DNA from: JANXSF01 sp043755435
GTDB lineage: Bacteria; Acidobacteriota; Terriglobia; Bryobacterales; Bryobacteraceae
Direction of reading: 5' to 3'
NCBI GenBank assembly: GCA_043755435.1
Contig: JAYUSZ010000211.1
Coordinates: forward strand, 1-10,818
Length of the DNA stretch: 10,818 nt
The notes under the pieces: model-generated
Database searches by the model: none
What the model was told of the DNA's origin: nothing
What the model saw: the letters and a program-made list of their open reading frames with translations, nothing else
In this document: positions 1 to 7,987 of the stretch, in pieces
Numbering within the stretch: position 1 is the stretch's first letter
Layout of the letters: every line of letters begins with the position of its first letter
Made by a program: the position numbers and the translations under genes

Positions 1-1238
1 ACGTCCGAGGCCACTACAGGGCACCCCGAAAACATCGCCTCCAGAATAGAGTAAGGCAGTCCCTCAGATATGCTGGGTAAGCAAAACACGTGGGCCGACC
101 GGTAGGTATCTTCCGGCTTGTTGGTCACACTGAATTCCACACAGGATTCCAGTTTGTTGTCGCGAATAATTTGCTTGCACTTCTCGAAATACGCCGCATC
201 CGCAACTTCCCCAAATATCTGGAAAAGCACAGTGGGTATGCGTTTTTGGACAATCGCGGCGGCCTGCAGAAGCGTATCAATTCCCTTTAATCCATAGATT
301 CTCGCCAAAGTCACTACTGTTGGACGCTTTGGCAATTGAGCCGGATCAGGATAGAATCGGCTGCTTTCCACGCCATTCGGCAGGATGCGGATCTTCTCCC
401 GAGGTGCACCAAAACGCAGTTGCCATTTCTTATTGAAAGCACCCAAACTAGTTACGCCATCAGCATAGTGGTAGTTCATCTTAACCACCGCCCGATTCCA
501 ATTCAAAAGAAACCGCAGACAATTACCAGATTCCTTCATTTTGGCCAAAGAAACGTAGAGTTCCCTCAAGTAGATTCCATGTTCGGTAATCAGAAACTTT
601 GAACCATGTTCGAGTTTCGAAAACACGCCAGGCACTGCAGCAAGACCGGCAATCGATGCGTGCACAATGTCCGTCGGTTCAATGTGCGCAGTCACAATTG
701 AGGCGTAACGCAATAACCATCGAAGGCATTTGGTGGCTTCCTGCAACGTGAAGGGTTCAAAACCAGCAGGAGTCCGGGAGCATTCCGCAAGGAAAACGGA
801 CCATGCAGCGGGGGATGCCATCGCTTGCTTGTAGTCGTGATCCTTGCAGTATCGCCGCAAACTGATCAGCGCTCCAGCAAGACGCTCCGGAGAACTTCCT
901 GCTCCTTGCAACGCCGCCGCCACAATTACCCGAAATGCTGGTAGAAATTCCTGCTCCAAGGATTGGCTGGTGACTCGCAGCTTGCGCTCATAAACCTCAG
1001 CGTAGATTTCCGGTTGATCCCCGGGCTCTTCAGTTCCCCAGAGTGAAAACTGCTTCAGCGAAACGATATTTTCAGGAATAGCAAACACCGGTTCCAATCG
1101 CGGAGCATGCGTAATGGAAAACACATGAAAGGGAACGTTGGGAAGATAACGAACTAACTGATCGCACCAAACACTAACACCCCCACCGTAGTGGGGGTAA
1201 GTTCCTTCAGTCGTCAGCAGTACCGAGCCAATGCTCAA
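1..1238 (-). CDS. pelF: PelF-type GT4 family glycosyltransferase (3' end outside window)
   Basis: Cytoplasmic nucleotide-sugar glycosyltransferase, probably the polymerase subunit of a Pel-like exopolysaccharide. I translated the minus strand by hand: the frame is open from 1238 to the left edge (412 complete codons) with no frameshift. The N-terminus carries the PelF-like block EGTYPHYGGGVSVW (residues 11-24). DIVH follows at 190-193 and TEHGIYLREL at about 218-227, both typical of PelF. The C-terminal Rossmann half shows NGV (288-290), the donor-site pair R313 and K318 in ARIYGLKG, and the EX7E motif E392/E400 in EGLPYSILEAM. PelF proteins are about 500 residues, so roughly 100 are missing. 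There is no signal peptide or membrane segment, as expected for PelF. The start is TTG at 1238: the frame has no ATG or GTG between it and the upstream stop at 1268-1266, and GGAGGAG (1255-1249) lies 10 nt before it, inside the end of hlyD. It begins 2 nt after the hlyD stop, so translation is probably coupled. The sugar used (UDP-GalNAc, UDP-GlcNAc or UDP-Glc) cannot be read from the sequence. Confidence 0.82.
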   Translation of the reverse strand, partial: MSIGSVLLTTEGTYPHYGGGVSVWCDQLVRYLPNVPFHVFSITHAPRLEPVFAIPENIVSLKQFSLWGTEEPGDQPEIYAEVYERKLRVTSQSLEQEFLPAFRVIVAAALQGAGSSPERLAGALISLRRYCKDHDYKQAMASPAAWSVFLAECSRTPAGFEPFTLQEATKCLRWLLRYASIVTAHIEPTDIVHASIAGLAAVPGVFSKLEHGSKFLITEHGIYLRELYVSLAKMKESGNCLRFLLNWNRAVVKMNYHYADGVTSLGAFNKKWQLRFGAPREKIRILPNGVESSRFYPDPAQLPKRPTVVTLARIYGLKGIDTLLQAAAIVQKRIPTVLFQIFGEVADAAYFEKCKQIIRDNKLESCVEFSVTNKPEDTYRSAHVFCLPSISEGLPYSILEAMFSGCPVVASD

Positions 1239-1240
1239 AA

Positions 1241-2356
1241 CTAGTTCACTCCTCCATGAGGAAACTCAACCGTACCCTCTTGACCAGCTAATGCGGTATC
1301 ACCTGCTGGGTTTCTCACCAGAATTTTCACTACGTGCGATTGGGAGTTCTGATTTGCCACGAAAGCCACTTCACTCACCTTGGCTCCAATTCTTACCGGA
1401 GGCTCCATCGGAAGCACCACGTTCACAACCATTCCGGGTTTGATCGACTGCGCCATCCGGCTACTTACCGGGACATCCACTTCCAACCGCTCCAGGTCAG
1501 CAATTTGAAATAATGGCGTCCAAGCTGTAGTCATGATTCCTTCCTCTGCGTTCACCTGAAGAACTACTCCGTTCTGCGGAGCAACTACTCGCAAACTTGC
1601 CTGCCGTTCCAACGCTTGGCGCAAAGCAATTTCCGCTTCCTGACGATTCAGTTGCGCAGCAACCCTATCCGGTCCCGCCGGTGAGCTTTCTGTTTGGACT
1701 TTCAGCATTCTTAATTGGCCATCGGCAGCATCTGCTTCCTGCTTTAGCCGTAACCAGTTTTCTTTTGTTGCCAGCAAATTACGTTGTTCCAATGCTTCCT
1801 GCTTGCGGGCATTTTCCAGCTCAGCACCCGTGGCCAACTGCTGTTGCACCAATTGCCCAATCCGTTGTGCATCTTTGCGAGCCTGCGCCAGTGCTTGCTC
1901 TGCCGCATCGACGGTGTAGTTCTTCAACCGGGCTTGGGAGGAATCCCGGTGTTTCGACGCCGCATCCATTTGCTCTTTCAACAACTTGCGCTGAGCCGGA
2001 GTCAAAGTTTGGCTCGCATTTTGTTCAGCTACTTCCAAGCGCATCTTAGCCATCGCAACCGCTTCAGTGATTTCTCGGCTTTCCAATTCCGCTAGGACTT
2101 GCCCGGCAACAACCTTAGTTCCTGGGGTTACATAAACCTTAACCACACCTGCAGGAAATCCTAGACTGACCGAGGATCCTTTCAAAGCCTTGATTTGGGC
2201 CGGCAACACTGTCTTCAAATTGGACTCAGTGCTCTTCGACCAACTCCGCGTTACCGGCTCAACTACAAGAGAAAGCAGTACAACAAGGACAAAGGTCTTA
2301 ACGATAGCCCATCCGGCTAGTTCAATTTTGGATTCACTCTTAATTCTTAGTTTCAT
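1241..2356 (-). CDS. HlyD-family periplasmic adaptor (membrane fusion protein)
   Basis: Periplasmic adaptor of a tripartite exporter, anchored in the inner membrane and bridging to a TolC-like channel. The 371-residue protein has a short cytoplasmic N-terminus and one membrane segment (about 15-33). The first half of a biotinyl-lipoyl domain spans about 60-93, with the typical G-V-V-x-x-V-x-V-x-x-G-x-x-V-x-x-G-x-x-L pattern. A long Ala/Gln/Glu/Lys-rich coiled-coil hairpin covers about 95-255. The second lipoyl half follows at about 256-287 (APQNGVV...) and a beta-barrel region from 288 to the end. The ATG start is preceded by GAGGA (2369-2365) with an 8-nt spacer. The gene lies between the second deacetylase gene and the PelF-like gene, and its last codons carry the ribosome-binding site of the latter. 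No ABC, RND or MFS pump gene is present in the window, so the partner is either outside it or is the polysaccharide synthase itself (inference). Family call is firm; substrate is inferred from neighbours. Confidence 0.88.
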   Translation of the reverse strand: MKLRIKSESKIELAGWAIVKTFVLVVLLSLVVEPVTRSWSKSTESNLKTVLPAQIKALKGSSVSLGFPAGVVKVYVTPGTKVVAGQVLAELESREITEAVAMAKMRLEVAEQNASQTLTPAQRKLLKEQMDAASKHRDSSQARLKNYTVDAAEQALAQARKDAQRIGQLVQQQLATGAELENARKQEALEQRNLLATKENWLRLKQEADAADGQLRMLKVQTESSPAGPDRVAAQLNRQEAEIALRQALERQASLRVVAPQNGVVLQVNAEEGIMTTAWTPLFQIADLERLEVDVPVSSRMAQSIKPGMVVNVVLPMEPPVRIGAKVSEVAFVANQNSQSHVVKILVRNPAGDTALAGQEGTVEFPHGGVN

Positions 2357-2362
2357 TGGCTT

Positions 2363-2406
2363 TTTCCTCAGGTTGGGATGAACTTAGTCTAGGGTTTCAA
2401 CCTGAG
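2363..2406 (-). promoter_or_regulatory. hairpin overlapping the hlyD ribosome-binding site
   Basis: Read on the minus strand, CTCAGGTTG (2406-2398) and CAACCTGAG (2375-2367) form a perfect 9-bp inverted repeat with a 22-nt loop. The 3' arm contains the first bases of the GAGGA Shine-Dalgarno (2369-2365) of hlyD. The leader could therefore limit hlyD translation when folded. The 154-bp gap between the second deacetylase gene and hlyD is the longest gap within the leftward unit. I see no convincing promoter in it, so the hairpin's role is inference. Confidence 0.4.
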
Positions 2407-2510
2407 TTGCACAAGAGAACTACTACGCTAGGACCTTAGAATTTAATTAGTACTTGCGGTCTGAGCGATTCATAGGATTTTGGTGGTACCTGTGGTGGGC
2501 CTGGGGTAAT

Positions 2511-4538
2511 TTAGAACTCAACCGTAGCGACTTTGCCTGCGTCCAGCTTGACGTAAGTGATCTTGTCGGGCCCGTACTCTTCACACTTGCTATCAGGACA
2601 CATTCCGGTAACCGGAACCATTGCGGACCCTGAACCTTTCAACTTGACGCCCACACCAGGAACCCATATTCCTCTCACCTTTGCGGCAAGATATCCTTGG
2701 CGTTGTTCCAGCAATTCGCCCAGCGCCGATTGCGTCAAGCTAATCAATGGGAGATTGGAAATACTTTTCCACTTACGGAATGTGGCATCGAATACGTCCG
2801 AAAATAGAGATCTATCTGCAGTATGCCTGAAAAGGTTCGATTGATGAAACATCAATGGAGACATGTCACCACGGAAGAAATAGCCAGTAAATAGGTCACT
2901 CTCTCTCGCCAGAATCTGTTCGTAGGTTTGATTGACGGGAAAGAACGGCTTACCCCCTGGACCACCAATCCGGAATAGGCCCGATGGTCCGTAGAGGAAG
3001 TTAAACTCATCGGGCTCCGACCCGTCGCGCCCCAAATCAGCCTCAGCGGATTCAAAGAAAATATTGGTTGGTCTTCGCGAGATCAGCAGCACATTGGGTT
3101 CGGAAATCGAACTAATTGGCGTGTTGGGAAACAACGGCATTCCTTCCGGCCGCGAGCCATCGGCAATCAAATAGCGGATACCAGACTGTGTGGCTGCTTT
3201 CAAAAAGTTCTTGTTTGTCAATCCGGTGATCATTGGCGTCACCATCGAAAGCGGGTCTGAAGGCAAGCCAACACGTTTTGAAAAGGCAAAATTATCGGCG
3301 ATTTCTGTGACCGATTCATCCAGTCCTGCAGGGCGGCATCCCTCAGGACCTGCGGCAAAGCAATCCAAATTTCTGTGGTCATAAGTATGGCTTACCCAGA
3401 AGAAATCATTTGCACTTTCTACTGCCCGATCCCGCAACGAATCCTGTTCTGCCTTAGATCCAAATCCATTGAAGGCAAGTGTGGTTTTGAAGGACGCGAA
3501 TTGCGAATTTTCCCGCCACTTTTGCTGCCAGCGTTGCAGCGCGTCTAAATCAGATCCGCCAATGCGGACGATTGAACAGGTGCTAACTGTGGGGTTGAGA
3601 GGGTCGAAAGCCGGGGAACCTGGACGGCACTTTTCTTTGGATCCATTGAACAGTACGGACGGAAGAAAAACGTCGTCCACTTGTGGATTTAGAAAGGCTT
3701 TGCGGAAACCCAAAAATATGCCTCGTGTGACCCAACGGATCATCCCATAAGTAAAGGCTTGGGAGTGCATCAGATTTGCGTTGTTGTCCACGCTGAATGC
3801 AAGGTATTCGCGGCCATCGGTCTTCTTGTGGATCGCAGCGATTGTACCTTCCGTGGAAGTCAGCAGCGGAATAGTTTCCTCACCTTTGGCGGGTGCGGGT
3901 GTTCCGAAATAGGCAAAAGCATTGACAACAGAAATCGTAGCATCGGGCTGCAAGTAGGGGAAAACTTCGGCGCCCGCCGTTGTGAGTTTTGTTTGAATGG
4001 GAAGGTCGACACTTGTTCCGCGGCTATTGCGGAAGGTCATGCCAAAGCGTGCTTCCGGAAAAGTGTAATAGCTGGCGATACGCACTTGAAAATCACGCGC
4101 GTAAGTTTCAAGCGTGGTCCACCCTTCGGCGGAAAGTGCACTGTGGCAAGTAGGATCACAAATCCCTAGATTGCCAGTTGTCAGAATAACGCCATGATAG
4201 AAACCCATGGTTTCGTTATTCAATTTCGGCAGTTTTTCACCGAGCCCAAGTCGTACCACTTCATACGGTGTTGCCTGGTAATCCAGGAAATTGCGCAGTG
4301 CGGCCAATCCTGGCTCAGTTCCGTCTGGAGATAATATCAACAGCTTCATCTCTAGTGGGCTGACTCGTGGGTCTTGTCGACTGGGGGCAAGCACAGAGGA
4401 TTGGCTTACCAGAGCAAGAGGCAGCGAAACAGCATTGGACGTTTGCGGGGGCAAGTATCCTTGTTCCCTCTGGCTGCGTGTTTGTCCAAAACTGATTCCA
4501 ATAAGCAAAATTAGAGTAAGGCGAGCAATAGCGGACAT
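2511..4538 (-). CDS. secreted Agd3/CE18-like polysaccharide deacetylase, second paralogue
   Basis: Probable secreted metal-dependent N-deacetylase of an amino-sugar polymer, related to Agd3 of Aspergillus (family CE18). With the ATG at 4538 the product has 675 residues and starts with a signal peptide (R6, hydrophobic core 7-16, SFGQ). A low-complexity linker follows to about 62. A Rossmann-like N-terminal domain begins MKLLILSPDGTEP (64-76). A beta-rich middle region (about 165-285) could hold the CBM87-type module. The NodB-like catalytic part has NPQVDD (D288/D289), SHTYDH (H384/H388) and MFHQSNL (H565), matching the Asp, H-x3-H and late His positions of such deacetylases. It is homologous along its length to the protein at 5903-7987. 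Cysteine pairs C127/C131, C304/C321, C393/C401 and C647/C652 suit an exported protein; C127/C131 is absent in the paralogue. The frame could start at TTG 4592, but that gives a poor leader and overlaps tolC. The gap to tolC is 31 bp, so the two are probably co-transcribed. The ribosome-binding site is weak. Confidence 0.72.
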   Translation of the reverse strand: MSAIARLTLILLIGISFGQTRSQREQGYLPPQTSNAVSLPLALVSQSSVLAPSRQDPRVSPLEMKLLILSPDGTEPGLAALRNFLDYQATPYEVVRLGLGEKLPKLNNETMGFYHGVILTTGNLGICDPTCHSALSAEGWTTLETYARDFQVRIASYYTFPEARFGMTFRNSRGTSVDLPIQTKLTTAGAEVFPYLQPDATISVVNAFAYFGTPAPAKGEETIPLLTSTEGTIAAIHKKTDGREYLAFSVDNNANLMHSQAFTYGMIRWVTRGIFLGFRKAFLNPQVDDVFLPSVLFNGSKEKCRPGSPAFDPLNPTVSTCSIVRIGGSDLDALQRWQQKWRENSQFASFKTTLAFNGFGSKAEQDSLRDRAVESANDFFWVSHTYDHRNLDCFAAGPEGCRPAGLDESVTEIADNFAFSKRVGLPSDPLSMVTPMITGLTNKNFLKAATQSGIRYLIADGSRPEGMPLFPNTPISSISEPNVLLISRRPTNIFFESAEADLGRDGSEPDEFNFLYGPSGLFRIGGPGGKPFFPVNQTYEQILARESDLFTGYFFRGDMSPLMFHQSNLFRHTADRSLFSDVFDATFRKWKSISNLPLISLTQSALGELLEQRQGYLAAKVRGIWVPGVGVKLKGSGSAMVPVTGMCPDSKCEEYGPDKITYVKLDAGKVATVEF

Positions 4539-4569
4539 AGTAGTTGTTAAGTTCCAAAGGGGAATCAAT

Positions 4570-5796
4570 TTAGTGCGACAACACATTCCCAACTACTTCT
4601 TTGCTTTGCTCTTCAATTCCGCAAAGGACCATTAGGGCGAACATGCTTGCTTTCTGTTCATATACTGCTGCAACCGATTCGCGTTGCTCTGCCAATGTAC
4701 TTTCTGAAGCAAGTAATGCAGCCAGACTTCCGTCCAACCCGTTCTGTGCTCGAATGGTTAATACTTTCTTGCGGCGTTCGGCCAATTCCAGGCGCTTTGT
4801 GTTGAGTTGCATCTTTCCGGCACTGGCTGCGGCCAGAAACCTTACTTCCTGCAATTCTTTACGAAGTTCTGATTCCATGTTGCTGAGTTCCAGTTCCAAC
4901 AATCGCAACCGGGCAGCAATTAATTCGGCTTCCCGCTGCTTTTCACCGTTGTCTTTCAGGGTAACCGCAACACCTAGCTCGCCCCGCCCAAAGGTGGAAT
5001 TTAGCTTCGAGCTCGCACCTTTCGCCGGCGTCAATTGCTTGCGAAGTGCATCGATGCGGGACCGGAGAATAGCTGGTTCCTTGCGATAGAACATGGCCGA
5101 TTGAAGCAGGTTTTCTACATCTGGCAACTTAGCAGTGGAAATCTGATGGAACTGAGTTACTTCCTTGGCAACCAGCGATCCGGTATCTTTGAAACCGATC
5201 AGGAAGGCCAAATTCGCTGCGGCTATTTCGCGCTGGGTTTCCGCATCCAGGGCATACTGTTCCAGATCGATTACTTCCTGCTCAATATTCATTTTGTCGA
5301 GCAAGGTCACTTTCGCTTTCTTAAGCAGCGAGTCTACTTCGTGCAATTTCTGACGGCGAGATTCCACCATGCCACGTGACGAAGATGCAATTTGCTGCTT
5401 GGCGAGCAGGTCAAAGAAATCCCGTGCCGCCCCAATTTCAGTACGAACTTTTAGCCGCTCCGCATTCAACTCAGCAGCTACAACATCAAGCTGAGCTGTC
5501 TTTAGCGCCAGCGCAGAAGGTGCTCCGCGACGACCGGATAGTAATCCTCCACCAAGATTCAGAGCAAGCAACGCTGGATTGGTAAAAGCAAACATTCCCA
5601 GCGAGGGCCGCAATTCCACTTTCCACTTGTTCTGTGCTTCCAAAACTCGCAATTGATTCTGTGCCACTTCCACTCGAGCATCTTCAGCGGAAGCCTTCGC
5701 CACGGCGGAATGAAGCACTTGCTCCAGAGTCACGGTCTGGCCCATTGATGTCCAGGCCACGCTTACAACCAGAAGTAGTGTTGATGTGGGTTTCAT
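4570..5796 (-). CDS. TolC-like outer membrane efflux/export channel protein (OEP family)
   Basis: Outer-membrane channel-tunnel protein that would form the exit duct for the HlyD-type adaptor encoded two genes downstream. The 408-residue product has a Sec signal peptide (about 1-19, ending SMGQ) with no lipobox Cys. Two repeats of long amphipathic helices surround short strand-forming segments at about 58-90 and 255-285. The first half includes the OEP pattern LEQVLHSAVAKA...A.. and the A-N-L-A-F-L-I-G segment at 194-201; in the family this helix end precedes the second repeat. The second half ends in long Ala/Glu/Arg helices up to about 390. The length is at the lower end for TolC-type proteins and the second strand segment looks short. 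The ATG at 5796 has only a weak AAGA-type ribosome-binding site in an AT-rich leader. The stop lies 31 bp before the second deacetylase gene. The substrate (polysaccharide rather than drug or protein) is inferred from the flanking enzymes. Confidence 0.82.
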   Translation of the reverse strand: MKPTSTLLLVVSVAWTSMGQTVTLEQVLHSAVAKASAEDARVEVAQNQLRVLEAQNKWKVELRPSLGMFAFTNPALLALNLGGGLLSGRRGAPSALALKTAQLDVVAAELNAERLKVRTEIGAARDFFDLLAKQQIASSSRGMVESRRQKLHEVDSLLKKAKVTLLDKMNIEQEVIDLEQYALDAETQREIAAANLAFLIGFKDTGSLVAKEVTQFHQISTAKLPDVENLLQSAMFYRKEPAILRSRIDALRKQLTPAKGASSKLNSTFGRGELGVAVTLKDNGEKQREAELIAARLRLLELELSNMESELRKELQEVRFLAAASAGKMQLNTKRLELAERRKKVLTIRAQNGLDGSLAALLASESTLAEQRESVAAVYEQKASMFALMVLCGIEEQSKEVVGNVLSH

Positions 5797-5842
5797 AATA
5801 GTGTTTTCTTATTTAGACGACGACCGAAGATAGACGAAGAAT

Positions 5843-5904
5843 CTGCCCTTGCCCTTCGCAGCTATCCAAACTTAGCTGCGAAGGTTGGGGGCAGAAGTTT
5901 TTTT
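5843..5904. terminator. strong hairpin with a T-run on the plus-strand side, between the first deacetylase gene and tolC
   Basis: A perfect 12-bp stem pairs 5853-5864 with 5873-5884 around an 8-nt loop. It extends through one mismatch and three G-U pairs to CTGCCC (5843-5848) pairing with GGGCAG (5889-5894). On the plus strand a run of seven T (5898-5904) follows 3 nt later, which is a textbook intrinsic terminator. On the minus strand, the coding direction here, the stem is preceded by an A-run that overlaps the deacetylase stop codon, and is followed only by a mixed ATTCTTCGTC tract. It would therefore act as a weak terminator, an attenuator or a 3'-end stabiliser of the first gene's message, and as a strong stop for antisense transcription entering from the left. 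Confidence 0.6.
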
Positions 5905-7987
5905 AGAACAAAGGAACGTTCACAGTACCGCCGGCAGCCACGTTAACCTTGGAGATTTTGTAGACCCCGTAGCTTTCGCAAATGCCAGTGCAGATTCCAG
6001 TGACCGGAGTAGCTGCCGCACCGGTTGCCGTGATGGTGATTCCGATACCAGGTTTATAGGTAGCCTTCACACCAGATGCATTCAGAGTCATGCGTTCTTC
6101 CAGCTTCTTGCCGATTTCAGCCTGGGAGAGGCTAAGTACAGGCAGGGTGCTGATTTTGGCGAACTTGTTGAACGCGGAATCCAGGACATCGGTGATCAAT
6201 GTCTTGGAACCGCTGTAGCGGACCAGGTTAGATTGATGATACATGGTGGGGTAAATTTCTGCCCGCAGCATGTAGGAAAGCAGTGCATCACTTTCGCGAT
6301 TGATCACTTCAGCATAAGTCTGGTTGGTTGTGAAGAACGGTTCGTTGGTTCCGCCGATCCGCAGCAAACCATTAGGACCGAAGAAGTGATTGTATTCATC
6401 TACCAAGGAACCAGTTACGCCTGTGAAACCGCTGGTGGTGTTATAGAAGATGTTGGTTGCCCGCCGTGGAATATAGAGAATGGAATTGACGTATGGGCTG
6501 CGGACGCCCGTGTTTGGCTTCAACGGCTTCCAATCAGGACGGGACAGATCGCTTACCAGATACTTCACGCCCAGGGACGCCGCGGCTCTCAGAAAATTGA
6601 CGTTGTTCAGTCCGGAAATGGCTGGAGTAACCATGCTGGCGCGATCGATGGGAAGGCCTAGTTTATTCACCGAAGTGATATTGTCAGCAATTTCTGCATA
6701 GGACTGAGCATAGTTGGCTGGAGTGCAGATGCCACTGTTCGGAACTGGGTTGTAGCAATCAAGGTGCTCGTGATCATAGGTATGGCTCAACCAGTAAAAC
6801 TCGTTGCGTAATTTCTTGGACTCATCGTCCAGCAAATCACTTGCAGGTGCGCCACCATCAGTTGTCAAACCAAAACCGTTATAAGCCATGGCCATCTTGA
6901 AAGACTTGAATTGAGTCTTTGCTTGCCAGCCGTTCTGCCAGGAGTTGATTGTAGATAGATCAGAACCGATCATTCGCTTAGTTGGGCAGGTTGCAGCAGG
7001 ATCGAAGGTTGGATCTGTCGCGAAAGAAGAAGGCTTGCAAGCAGCTGGCGAAGTGGCGAATAGGTCATTGGCCAGGAAGAAGTCGTCTACTTGAGGATTC
7101 ATGTAGATGCGGCGTTCTCCAACGAAGATGCCTTTGGTTACCCAGTTAAACACACCGTAGTTTAGTGACAGGGAGTGCGTCAGGTTAAAAGCATGATCCA
7201 TGGTTAGAGCCAGAAACTCGCGTCCATCGACTTTCTTATGAGTAGCACCTACCGTGAAGCCGTTTGAGGTAAGCAATGGGGTGGTTGTTTCGCCTGTTGC
7301 CGGAGTTGGGTTTGCGTAGTACATGTAAGCATACGTCACAGGGACAGCGTTTGCGCGATTCATGTCGTTGAAAATGGTGGATGAGGCAGCGGTGAAGTTA
7401 ACCAATCCAGGAGCGGTAGGTGTTGTTGAAACTGCGGATACCATTGTCATCCCGTAGCGTGGTTCCGGGAAGGTATACATGCTGGCCAGGCGAACGCCGT
7501 GCGTGGTCATGTAAGTGTCAATCGTTGTCCAATTGGCAGTAGTGAGTGCACTGCCCCAGTTAACGCCATCGAACAAGGCTAAGTTACCAGTGCTCAACAC
7601 GATTCCTTGATAAAAACCCTTGGTTGCGTCATTCAATACAGGCAGTGCTTGTGTTTTCAGAATGACTGCATCATAAGGAATGGCCATGTAATCCAGGAAG
7701 TATTTGGTGGCTTCAAAGCTGGGCTCAGTTCCGTCTGCGGAGAGAACCAGCAGTTTCATATCGACGGGCTTAAGATAAAGGTTAGCTTGGCTCGCAGTTG
7801 GAGCAACCAACGCCGCCTGGGTTGTTGTCCCTTTAGGAAACCCTGCTGTTTGCGTGATTGCCTTGGTTACTTTGGGTTGAGCTATCTTCCGCATGGAAAG
7901 TTCGGGTTTTGCATTTTGAGCTTGAAGCCCTGCGATGAATATAAGAGGTAGCGCGAGCAGTGCAGTTGTTTGGAATGTGTTTTTCAT
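5903..7987 (-). CDS. secreted Agd3/CE18-like polysaccharide deacetylase, first paralogue
   Basis: Probable secreted N-deacetylase, related to fungal Agd3 (CE18), that would remove acetyl groups from a GalNAc-containing polymer. The product from the ATG at 7987 has 694 residues: signal peptide (core about 8-19, then LQAQ), a Thr/Ala/Gln-rich linker to about 76, and a Rossmann-like domain starting MKLLVLSADGTEP (77-89). A Thr-rich beta region follows (about 180-290), then the NodB-like catalytic part. Visible catalytic or metal-site candidates are NPQVDD (D301/D302), SHTYDH (H402/H406) and MYHQSNL (H584). The other conserved blocks shared with the paralogue are NGFG (370-373), EIADN (432-436), RIGG (543-546) and NQTY (555-558). 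Cys pairs C317/C334, C411/C421 and C666/C670 suggest disulfides. The open frame reaches 8212, but the extra 75 residues have no leader character and overlap the divergent gene. An AGGA lies 12 nt before the chosen ATG. It is the promoter-proximal gene of the leftward unit, separated from tolC by the hairpin. Family assignment is from motifs and context, not from a search. Confidence 0.74.
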   Translation of the reverse strand: MKNTFQTTALLALPLIFIAGLQAQNAKPELSMRKIAQPKVTKAITQTAGFPKGTTTQAALVAPTASQANLYLKPVDMKLLVLSADGTEPSFEATKYFLDYMAIPYDAVILKTQALPVLNDATKGFYQGIVLSTGNLALFDGVNWGSALTTANWTTIDTYMTTHGVRLASMYTFPEPRYGMTMVSAVSTTPTAPGLVNFTAASSTIFNDMNRANAVPVTYAYMYYANPTPATGETTTPLLTSNGFTVGATHKKVDGREFLALTMDHAFNLTHSLSLNYGVFNWVTKGIFVGERRIYMNPQVDDFFLANDLFATSPAACKPSSFATDPTFDPAATCPTKRMIGSDLSTINSWQNGWQAKTQFKSFKMAMAYNGFGLTTDGGAPASDLLDDESKKLRNEFYWLSHTYDHEHLDCYNPVPNSGICTPANYAQSYAEIADNITSVNKLGLPIDRASMVTPAISGLNNVNFLRAAASLGVKYLVSDLSRPDWKPLKPNTGVRSPYVNSILYIPRRATNIFYNTTSGFTGVTGSLVDEYNHFFGPNGLLRIGGTNEPFFTTNQTYAEVINRESDALLSYMLRAEIYPTMYHQSNLVRYSGSKTLITDVLDSAFNKFAKISTLPVLSLSQAEIGKKLEERMTLNASGVKATYKPGIGITITATGAAATPVTGICTGICESYGVYKISKVNVAAGGTVNVPLF

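Noticed and set aside
1597..2095. Open frames on the plus strand opposite hlyD.
   Set aside because: They lie entirely within the well-supported HlyD coding region, have no protein-like features and have no ribosome-binding site.
4539..4592. TTG at 4592 as the start of the second deacetylase, overlapping the end of tolC.
   Set aside because: It adds 18 residues with two Cys before a good signal peptide; the ATG at 4538 gives a normal leader and a 31-bp gap.
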